Shown: one piece after another, positions 20,716 through 26,561 of the stretch | How the letters are laid out: the number at the start of each line of letters is the position of its first letter | Position numbering within the stretch: the stretch's first letter is position 1 | Assembly: GCA_905214955.1 (NCBI GenBank) | Contig: CAJMON010000046.1 | Coordinates: forward strand, 1-26,561 | Direction of reading: 5' to 3' | Length of the DNA stretch: 26,561 bases | Source: an uncultured bacterium | GTDB taxonomy: Bacteria; Bacillota; Clostridia; Lachnospirales; Lachnospiraceae | Made by a program: the position numbers and the translations under genes | The notes under the pieces: model-generated | Told to the model about the DNA's origin: nothing | What the model saw: the letters and a program-made list of their open reading frames with translations, nothing else | Databases searched by the model: none

Positions 20716-22559
20716 AGGAAGTAAAATCGCCCAAAAAGCCGTTGGTTTATTATTACGGCATTGTACTTCTGGTTCTGCTGGTGTTCAATCTGATTGTTTC
20801 CCCGCTGCTTTTGCAGACACAGGTGACAGAAACCGATTATGGAACCTTTATGAAAATGATCGAAGATCAGCAGATCGGAGAGGTACAGGTAGAAGACAAT
20901 CAGATTTTGTTTACCGATAAAGATGAACAGAAAGTCTACAAAACAGGTGTTATGGATGATCCGAATCTGACAGAACGGCTGTATAAATCCGGTGCAAAGT
21001 TTTCCAAAGATATTGACCAGACCACGTCTCCGCTGATGAATTTCCTGATTACCGTGGTTCTGCCTCTGGTGATCTTTATTGGACTTGGCCAGTACATGAG
21101 CAAGAAACTCCTGGAACAGGCCGGTGGAAAAAATTCCATGATGTTCGGCATGGGAAAAAGCAATGCAAAAGTGTATGTCCAGTCTTCGGATGGCATCCGT
21201 TTCAGTGATGTGGCAGGAGAAGATGAAGCAAAAGAAAATCTGGCAGAGATTGTAGATTATCTGCATAATCCACATAAATATACCGATGTGGGAGCATCTA
21301 TGCCCAAAGGTGTTCTTCTTGTAGGCCCTCCGGGAACTGGTAAAACCATGCTGGCAAAAGCCGTGGCAGGAGAAGCAGGCGTTCCGTTTTTCTCTATGTC
21401 CGGTTCTGAATTTGTGGAAATGTTTGTAGGTATGGGAGCTTCCAAAGTCCGGGATCTGTTTAAGCAGGCAAAAGAAAAAGCTCCGTGTATTGTCTTTATT
21501 GATGAAATTGATGCCATCGGCAAAAAGCGTGACGGCCAGGTGGGCGGTAACGATGAGCGGGAACAGACCTTAAACCAGCTGCTCACAGAGATGGATGGTT
21601 TTGAAGGAAACAATGGTGTCATCATTCTGGCAGCTACCAACCGTCCGGAATCTCTGGACCCTGCCCTGACCCGTCCGGGACGGTTTGACAGACGGGTTCC
21701 TGTAGAACTTCCGGACCTTCAGGGAAGAGAAGCGATCCTGGCTGTCCATGCGAGAAAGATCAAGGCTTCCGACGATGTGGATTTTCATACTATTGCAAGA
21801 ATGGCCTCTGGCGCATCAGGAGCAGAGCTGGCAAATATTGTCAACGAGGCAGCACTTCGGGCTGTGCGGGACAACCGTACCGTGGTCACCCAGGCAGACT
21901 TGGAAGAGAGCGTGGAAGTGGTCATTGCCGGATATCAGAAGAAAAATGCAGTGCTCTCTGATCAGGAGAAAAAAGTGGTTGCCTATCACGAAATCGGTCA
22001 TGCCCTGGTAGCAGCCCTGCAGAGCCATTCTGCACCGGTACAGAAGATTACCATTATTCCAAGAACCTCCGGAGCCCTTGGTTATACCATGCAGGTGGAA
22101 ACCGGTGATAAGTATCTGATGACCAAACAGGAAATTGAAAATAAGATTGCTACTTTTACCGGTGGACGTGCAGCGGAAGAAGTGAAATTCGGGGAAGTAA
22201 CCACAGGTGCTTCCAACGATATTGAGCAGGCAACCAAGCTTGCAAGAGCCATGATTACCCGCTACGGCATGAGTGCCGAATTTGACATGGTGGCAATGGA
22301 AACCGTGACAAACCAGTATCTGGGAGGCGATACTTCTCTGGCCTGCTCTGCAGATACTCAGAAAGAAATTGACCGCCAGGTAGTAGAACTGGTGAAGAAA
22401 CAGCACGAAAAAGCAAGAAAAATTCTGGAAGAAAACAGAGAAAAACTGGACGAGCTGGCAGCTTTCCTCTACGAAAAGGAAACCATCACCGGAGAACAGT
22501 TTATGGAAATTCTGGAAGGAAAGAACAAGGAACATACAAAGGAGGCGCAGACTCTATGA
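20712..22559 (+). CDS. ftsH: membrane AAA+ zinc metalloprotease FtsH
   Basis: FtsH degrades misassembled membrane proteins and some cytosolic regulators as a hexamer on the inner face of the membrane. The 615-residue protein has membrane segments at about 11-34 and 108-127 flanking a short external domain. The AAA module has Walker A GPPGTGKT at 205-212, Walker B FIDEID at 262-267 and the second region of homology ATNRPESLDPALTRPGRFDR at 308-327. The zinc motif HEIGH is at 426-430. All key residues are present. ATGA overlaps join it to the coiled-coil gene before and the DUF308 gene after. Assignment is certain. Confidence 0.96.
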   Translation: MKEVKSPKKPLVYYYGIVLLVLLVFNLIVSPLLLQTQVTETDYGTFMKMIEDQQIGEVQVEDNQILFTDKDEQKVYKTGVMDDPNLTERLYKSGAKFSKDIDQTTSPLMNFLITVVLPLVIFIGLGQYMSKKLLEQAGGKNSMMFGMGKSNAKVYVQSSDGIRFSDVAGEDEAKENLAEIVDYLHNPHKYTDVGASMPKGVLLVGPPGTGKTMLAKAVAGEAGVPFFSMSGSEFVEMFVGMGASKVRDLFKQAKEKAPCIVFIDEIDAIGKKRDGQVGGNDEREQTLNQLLTEMDGFEGNNGVIILAATNRPESLDPALTRPGRFDRRVPVELPDLQGREAILAVHARKIKASDDVDFHTIARMASGASGAELANIVNEAALRAVRDNRTVVTQADLEESVEVVIAGYQKKNAVLSDQEKKVVAYHEIGHALVAALQSHSAPVQKITIIPRTSGALGYTMQVETGDKYLMTKQEIENKIATFTGGRAAEEVKFGEVTTGASNDIEQATKLARAMITRYGMSAEFDMVAMETVTNQYLGGDTSLACSADTQKEIDRQVVELVKKQHEKARKILEENREKLDELAAFLYEKETITGEQFMEILEGKNKEHTKEAQTL

Positions 22560-23098
22560 GAAGGTATACAGGATTTGGATGGCTGGAACTGGTAGTAGGA
22601 GTGCTGCTGATCATTTTGGGAATTGCAACCCTTATCAAACCGGGAAGTGTTTTGACTGGTGTGATTGTAGTGTATGGAATTATTGCACTGCTGACAGGAA
22701 TTGACGATATTATTTTTTATGCGAAAATGGAACAGCACATGGGCTTTGGACCCACCATTTCCCTGATTTCCGGTATTTTAAGTGTGCTGGCGGGCATGAT
22801 CCTGCTGGTACATCCGGCAGCCGGAAAATGGGCGCTGGCTCTGCTGCTTCCCATGTGGTTCATTGCACACTGCATTGCAAGACTGTCCCACTTAAATATT
22901 ATCCGTTTTACAGCTGGAAACGTCATGTACTATTTTTCACTGGTCATGAACATCCTAGGACTGCTTCTTGGCTGTCTGATGCTGGTACGCCCGGCGGTGA
23001 CCTTGTTTTCTTTTGGATGGATCATTGGAATTTATCTGATTGTTCTGGGAGCAGACAGTGTGGTGCTTGGCTGCAGCAAACTTGGATCGAACTGGTAA
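22556..23098 (+). CDS. HdeD-like DUF308 membrane protein
   Basis: A 180-residue protein with six predicted membrane segments and almost no soluble part, matching the DUF308/HdeD family (acid-resistance membrane protein in enterobacteria; function unclear elsewhere). The pattern WLELVVGVLLIILGIATLI with GSVLTGVIVVYGIIALLTG is the internal repeat typical of the family. Translation starts at the ATGA overlap with ftsH, so it belongs to the ftsH operon. It may be a membrane-stress companion of FtsH; that is inference. The next region has a weak promoter-like TATAAT at 23141. Confidence 0.82.
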   Translation: MRRYTGFGWLELVVGVLLIILGIATLIKPGSVLTGVIVVYGIIALLTGIDDIIFYAKMEQHMGFGPTISLISGILSVLAGMILLVHPAAGKWALALLLPMWFIAHCIARLSHLNIIRFTAGNVMYYFSLVMNILGLLLGCLMLVRPAVTLFSFGWIIGIYLIVLGADSVVLGCSKLGSNW

Positions 23099-23180
23099 AA
23101 ATTCCTGCACTTTCCACTGTACTTTTGAGAGGTCTTTTTGTATAATATCCAAGGACCTTGAAAGACAGATAAAGGAGAGG

Positions 23181-23411
23181 ATGCACTTGCAGAAAAACGC
23201 GGAGATTTATTGCAATCAATGTGGAAAGAAACTGGAAAAATGTGGAAAAGTTTCCACAGAAGACTTCCTTCATGTGGAAAAAGACTGGGGATATTTTTCG
23301 AAAAAAGATGGAATGTGCCACGCCTTTGATTTGTGCGAGGAATGTGTGAAAAAGCTGGAAGAAGGTTTTTGTATTCCGGCAGATGTATGGGAAAAGACAA
23401 CGATTTTATAG
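23181..23411 (+). CDS. 76-residue Cys-rich, probable zinc-binding protein
   Basis: A short protein with CNQCGKK near the N-terminus (CxxC) and CEEC (CxxC) near the C-terminus, with further Cys between and after (KCGK, MCHAF, GFCIP). The paired CxxC knuckles suggest a zinc ribbon or similar metal site. No family is recognised. AAAGGAGAGG lies immediately before ATG 23181; a TTG at 23187 has better spacing and may be the real start. A clear terminator follows. A TATAAT at 23141-23146 may be its promoter. The gene looks real by its Cys pattern and flanking signals. Confidence 0.6.
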   Translation: MHLQKNAEIYCNQCGKKLEKCGKVSTEDFLHVEKDWGYFSKKDGMCHAFDLCEECVKKLEEGFCIPADVWEKTTIL

Positions 23412-23414
23412 AGG

Positions 23415-23440
23415 AACGGGGAGCGTATGCTTCCCGTTTA
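23415..23440 (+). terminator. terminator after the Cys-rich gene
   Basis: AACGGGGAGC (23415-23424) pairs with GCTTCCCGTT (23429-23438), with one G-U, loop gtat and T-rich sequence after. Confidence 0.7.
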
Positions 23441-23441
23441 C

Positions 23442-23470
23442 TTTACTTCCAGGGTTTTCTATGGTACACT
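23442..23470 (+). promoter_or_regulatory. promoter of rnz
   Basis: TTTACT (23442-23447), 17 bp, TACACT (23465-23470) with extended -10 TGG. It overlaps the tail of the preceding terminator. Confidence 0.6.
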
Positions 23471-23518
23471 TGGTGTTGTTCAAAACAGAAGTCGTAAAGA
23501 AATGAGGAACGATAGATT

Positions 23519-24433
23519 ATGCTGGATGTTTGTCTGCTGGGATGCGGAGGCATGATGCCTCTGCCGCGCAGGTGGCTGACTGCCCTGATGTGCCGATACA
23601 ACGGGAGCAGCCTTTTGATTGACTGCGGCGAAGGAACCCAGATTGCAATTAAAGAAAAAGGATGGAGTTTTAAACCCATCGATGTGATCTGCTTTACCCA
23701 TTTTCATGGGGATCATATCAGCGGTCTGCCAGGCCTGCTTCTGACCATGGGAAATGCAGAACGCCATGAGCCTCTGACCTTGATTGGTTCCAAGGGGCTG
23801 GAGAGGGTGGTGAATGCCCTGCGTGTGATTGCGCCGGAACTGCCCTTTGAATTGAAATTCATTGAGATCCAGGGAGCCGAGGAGACTTTTGAGTTCCACG
23901 GCTACCGTCTGAAAGCATTTAAAGTAAACCACAATGTACTCTGCTATGGATACACGCTGGAAATTGACCGGGCAGGCAGATTTGATGCTGCCAGAGCCAA
24001 GGCAGCCGGTATTCCATTAAAATGCTGGAATCCCCTGCAGAAAGGTAATACGGTGGAGATAGACGGTGTGGTGTATACACCGGATATGGTACTTGGACCG
24101 CCAAGAAAAGGCATCAAGCTGACCTATACGACGGACACACGCCCAGTGCGCTCCATTGCGGAAAATGCAGCCGGCTCTGATCTGTTTATCTGTGAAGGCA
24201 TGTATGGGGAAGCAGAGAAGGATGCCAAGGCAGTGGAACACAAGCACATGACATTTCTGGAAGCGGCAAAACTTGCAAAAGATGCGAAAGTGGCAGAAAT
24301 GTGGCTGACCCATTACAGCCCTTCTCTGGTACGTCCGGAGCAGTACATGGATGATGTGCGGAAAGTTTTCCCAAATGCGTATCCTGGAAAAGACGGAAAG
24401 TCAACGGAACTTGGGTTTGATGAGAATGAGTAA
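23519..24433 (+). CDS. rnz: ribonuclease Z
   Basis: RNase Z removes 3' trailers from tRNA precursors that lack encoded CCA, in the cytosol. The 304-residue protein is a metallo-beta-lactamase of the short tRNase Z type. THFHGDH at 60-66 gives the zinc ligands His61, His63, Asp65 and His66, and LTHYSP near 264-269 gives a late His. The flexible-arm region GRFDAARAKAAG to VLGPPRKGIKL and the TTDTRP segment are typical of the family. GAGGAA precedes ATG 23519. tsaD follows 20 bp later, so tRNA 3'-end processing and t6A modification genes share a transcript. Confidence 0.9.
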   Translation: MLDVCLLGCGGMMPLPRRWLTALMCRYNGSSLLIDCGEGTQIAIKEKGWSFKPIDVICFTHFHGDHISGLPGLLLTMGNAERHEPLTLIGSKGLERVVNALRVIAPELPFELKFIEIQGAEETFEFHGYRLKAFKVNHNVLCYGYTLEIDRAGRFDAARAKAAGIPLKCWNPLQKGNTVEIDGVVYTPDMVLGPPRKGIKLTYTTDTRPVRSIAENAAGSDLFICEGMYGEAEKDAKAVEHKHMTFLEAAKLAKDAKVAEMWLTHYSPSLVRPEQYMDDVRKVFPNAYPGKDGKSTELGFDENE

Positions 24434-24453
24434 CAATAAAGAGGAAAAATAAG

Positions 24454-25482
24454 ATGGACGAAAAGAAAGAAGTAAAAATACTGGCAATTGAGAGTTCCTG
24501 TGATGAGACTGCAGCGGCCGTGGTGGTCAATGGAAGAAAGGTGTTATCCAACATTATTTTTTCTCAGATTGACCTTCATAAGCTGTACGGCGGAGTAGTA
24601 CCGGAGATTGCTTCCAGAAAACATATTGAAAAGATCAATCAGGTGGTGACAGAAGCACTGGAAACAGCCGGAATGGCTTTGGAAGACATGGATGCTATTG
24701 CAGTCACCTATGGGCCAGGTTTAGTAGGAGCGCTATTGGTAGGTGTGTCGGCTGCCAAAGCCATCAGTTTTGCCAGCGGGATTCCTCTGGTAGGGGTGCA
24801 TCATATTGAAGGACATATTTCAGCCAATTACATTGAAAATCCGGATCTGGAGCCGCCTTTTGCATGTTTGGTGGTTTCAGGAGGACATACCCATCTGGTG
24901 CTGGTGAAAGATTACGGCGAGTATGAGATTCTTGGAAAAACCAGGGATGATGCGGCAGGAGAAGCTTTTGACAAGGTGGCAAGAGCCATTGGACTGGGAT
25001 ATCCTGGCGGCCCGAAGATTGACAAGCTTTCCTGTGAAGGAAATCCAGATGCGATTGCTTTCCCAAGAGGAAAAGTAGGCGGATCTGATTATGATTTCAG
25101 CTTCAGCGGCCTGAAATCTGCAGTGCTGAATTATTTAAACGGATGCAAAATGAAAAACGAACCGGTGAATACAGCAGATGTGGCGGCTTCTTTCCAGAAG
25201 GCAGTCATTGATGTGCTGGTGGATCATGCCATGCACGCATGTAAGGAGTACGGTTTTAAAAAGTTTGCCATTGCAGGAGGCGTGGCATCCAATGCTCATC
25301 TGCGGGCAGCCATGGAAGAAGCCTGCAGGAAACGGAAGATTCAGTTTTATCATCCGTCACCAATTCTGTGTACAGACAATGCGGCTATGATCGGAGCAGC
25401 TGCGTATTATGAATATCAGAAAGGAGTACGCAGCGGACTGGATCTGAATGCAGTTCCTAATTTAAAATTGGGAGAGCGGTAA
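24454..25482 (+). CDS. tsaD: tRNA N6-adenosine threonylcarbamoyltransferase
   Basis: TsaD (formerly Gcp) transfers threonylcarbamoyl to A37 of ANN-decoding tRNAs, with TsaB and TsaE. The 342-residue protein is normal in length. The metal site VHHIEGH has His117 and His121. AIESSCDETAAAVV near the start and VVSGGHTHLVLV, then GYPGGPKID, are family signatures, and GGVASN is the late phosphate motif. GAGGAA lies 9 nt before ATG 24454. It is downstream of rnz by 20 bp and ispD follows by 16 bp, so an operon is likely. tsaB and tsaE are not in the window. Certain call. Confidence 0.95.
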   Translation: MDEKKEVKILAIESSCDETAAAVVVNGRKVLSNIIFSQIDLHKLYGGVVPEIASRKHIEKINQVVTEALETAGMALEDMDAIAVTYGPGLVGALLVGVSAAKAISFASGIPLVGVHHIEGHISANYIENPDLEPPFACLVVSGGHTHLVLVKDYGEYEILGKTRDDAAGEAFDKVARAIGLGYPGGPKIDKLSCEGNPDAIAFPRGKVGGSDYDFSFSGLKSAVLNYLNGCKMKNEPVNTADVAASFQKAVIDVLVDHAMHACKEYGFKKFAIAGGVASNAHLRAAMEEACRKRKIQFYHPSPILCTDNAAMIGAAAYYEYQKGVRSGLDLNAVPNLKLGER

Positions 25483-25498
25483 TGCCGGGGGAAATGGA

Positions 25499-26200
25499 AT
25501 GAAAAAAGAAACCTATGGAGCAGTGGTACTGGCAGCTGGAAAAGGAAAACGGATGCACAGTGCCGTACAGAAGCAGTTTTTAATGCTTGGGGGAAAGCCA
25601 GTGATTTTCTATTCCCTGGAGCAGTTTGAGCAGTGTCCATTTATCAATGAGATTGTTCTGGTGACGGGAGAAGAGGAGATTGACTACTGCCGGAAAGAGA
25701 TTGTAGAAAAATTTGACTTTCAAAAAGTAAAGAAAATTGTGGCAGGGGGCGCAGAACGCTTCTTATCTGTATACAATGGACTGAAAGCATGTACCTGTGA
25801 TTTTGTATACATTCATGACGGGGCAAGACCTTTTGTGGATCAGGCAATCCTAGAGCGGACCAGAGAAGATGTAAAACGGTATGGAGCCTGTGTGGCTGGA
25901 ATGCCGGTAAAAGATACCATAAAAATCAGTGACGGGGATGGCTATGCGGATGTGACACCGCCAAGAAGCAGAGTGTGGATGGTTCAGACTCCTCAGGTTT
26001 TTGCGTACAGCTGCATTAAGGATGCGTATGATAAGCTGATTGCCGATGGACGGATTGATGTCACGGATGATGCCATGGTATTAGAATGTATGACAGGCCA
26101 GAAGACCAAACTGACGCTTGGATCTTATGAGAACATTAAAATCACAACACCGGAAGATCTGGAGATTGCAGAAGTCTTTGCGGCAAGGCTTTCGGTTTAA
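25499..26200 (+). CDS. ispD: 2-C-methyl-D-erythritol 4-phosphate cytidylyltransferase
   Basis: IspD transfers CMP from CTP to methylerythritol phosphate in the MEP isoprenoid pathway. The 233-residue protein is of normal length. The nucleotide-binding motif VVLAAGKGKRM is at 9-19, HDGARPFV near 107-114, then VKDTIK, TPQVFAY and the metal/substrate region DDAMVLE. A weak GGGGAA site precedes ATG 25499. It begins 16 bp after tsaD. Downstream is an unassigned stretch with a tRNA promoter. All motifs are intact. Confidence 0.94.
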   Translation: MKKETYGAVVLAAGKGKRMHSAVQKQFLMLGGKPVIFYSLEQFEQCPFINEIVLVTGEEEIDYCRKEIVEKFDFQKVKKIVAGGAERFLSVYNGLKACTCDFVYIHDGARPFVDQAILERTREDVKRYGACVAGMPVKDTIKISDGDGYADVTPPRSRVWMVQTPQVFAYSCIKDAYDKLIADGRIDVTDDAMVLECMTGQKTKLTLGSYENIKITTPEDLEIAEVFAARLSV

Positions 26201-26213
26201 AGAAGAACTGCCC

Positions 26214-26369
26214 ATGCTGTTTATGCGGCCAAGACCAGGTACTATCCGGAAATACGCTAAGAATATGGTGTATGGAGAGTTTCTGGAAATGAGGCCGCAG
26301 ACTGGCAGCACAGCCAAAGATAGATCCTTGGTAGGACTGAATAAAGTGTTTGACAAAAATACAAAATGA
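26214..26369 (+). CDS. possible 51-residue basic protein after ispD
   Basis: An ATG at 26214 opens 51 codons of a basic protein with PRPGTIRKYAKN in its first half and QTGSTAKDRSL in its second. I recognise no family. AAAGAAG lies upstream as a weak ribosome site. It may be a small gene at the end of the rnz-tsaD-ispD operon, a decayed remnant, or chance. The open frame continues upstream within ispD in another frame, which argues for caution. Confidence 0.25.
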   Translation: MLFMRPRPGTIRKYAKNMVYGEFLEMRPQTGSTAKDRSLVGLNKVFDKNTK

Positions 26370-26418
26370 AGCAAATTAACTGATTTTTGAAATTCTTGAA
26401 AAAATTTCAAAAAAGTGG

Positions 26419-26447
26419 TTGACATACGCTGGAATCAGTGTTATTAT
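26419..26447 (+). promoter_or_regulatory. promoter of tRNA-Ser
   Basis: TTGACA (26419-26424), 17 bp, TATTAT (26442-26447) with extended -10 TGT. Upstream, TTTTGAAATT (26385-26394) and AATTTCAAAA (26403-26412) form a perfect A/T-rich dyad. The leader to the tRNA is about 55 nt and can pair ACTGC with GCAGT. Confidence 0.75.
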
Positions 26448-26508
26448 CTTAACTGCGCTGGAGAGCACGGCAGACAAAAAGAAAGCTGACAGCTGCAGTG
26501 AAAATCAT

Positions 26509-26561
26509 GGAGAGGTATCGAAGTGGTCATAACGAGGCGGTCTTGAAAACCGTTTGTCCGC
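26509..26561 (+). tRNA. tRNA-Ser (UGA), 5' part, cut by the window end
   Basis: The acceptor 5' arm is GGAGAGG, followed by a D-arm with AAGTGGT. The anticodon stem GCGGT/ACCGT has loop CTTGAAA with U33 and anticodon TGA, reading UCA serine codons. A long variable arm begins after the stem (TTGTCCGC), as expected for class II tRNA-Ser. The rest lies beyond the window. A strong promoter precedes it. Confidence 0.9.

Noticed and set aside
21816..22535. Minus-strand reading frame of 239 codons
   Set aside because: It is antisense to ftsH with Cys/His/Phe-rich nonsense composition.
26118..26213. Upstream extension of the small frame after ispD
   Set aside because: It begins within ispD in another frame from a TTG without ribosome site; only the part from 26214 is kept as a weak candidate.
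1..26561. CRISPR array, insertion sequence or prophage
   Set aside because: No regularly spaced repeats, transposase, integrase or phage structural genes are visible; gene content is housekeeping.

Overview
The window looks like a core-genome stretch from a low-to-mid GC Clostridia, most likely a Lachnospiraceae gut anaerobe. The evidence is strong AGGAGG-type ribosome sites, frequent TTG/GTG starts, a 4Fe-4S aldo/keto reductase, a coaX-type pantothenate kinase, short intergenic gaps and very Firmicutes-like sigma-A promoters with 17-bp spacers. This is inference from gene content, not a database match. No phage, IS element or CRISPR array is visible.

Layout. (1) 1-3213: a 5' fragment of tRNA-Trp on the minus strand, then a coenzyme A region. 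An ECF S component and coaX overlap by ATGA on the minus strand. coaBC and a 75-residue protein overlap by ATGA on the plus strand, and the two pairs are divergent. (2) 3214-8337: a small inverted-repeat element, a membrane-anchored alpha/beta hydrolase, an Mrp/Nbp35 Fe-S ATPase, an HPr-like protein without the phosphoryl-accepting His, and a PD-(D/E)XK nuclease fused to an XPD-type Fe-S helicase. (3) 8304-12419: an XRE regulator whose end overlaps the helicase end, purA, a protein with weak VTC/CYTH-like motifs, a small membrane protein and an Fe-S aldo/keto reductase. (4) 12422-16459: a KdpDE-like two-component pair without Kdp pump genes, divergent from a papain-like protein, then a SEC-C protein and a YdcF-like protein. 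(5) 16460-20147: xpt, then a DUF1538 membrane protein, a tandem PII-like protein and a TetR regulator. (6) 20148-23437: a coiled-coil protein, ftsH and a DUF308/HdeD-like membrane protein linked by ATGA overlaps, then a small Cys-rich protein. (7) 23442-26561: rnz, tsaD and ispD, then the 5' part of tRNA-Ser(UGA), cut by the window end.

Most interesting points: the DUF1538 / tandem-PII / TetR cassette, with an inverted repeat that encloses the DUF1538 ribosome site and start codon; the HPr-like protein that keeps the regulatory Ser region but lacks the catalytic His; the nuclease-XPD helicase fusion; and back-to-back promoters between the truncated KdpDE pair and the papain-like gene. Starts were reassigned for many genes using ribosome sites and promoters, and several use TTG or GTG.
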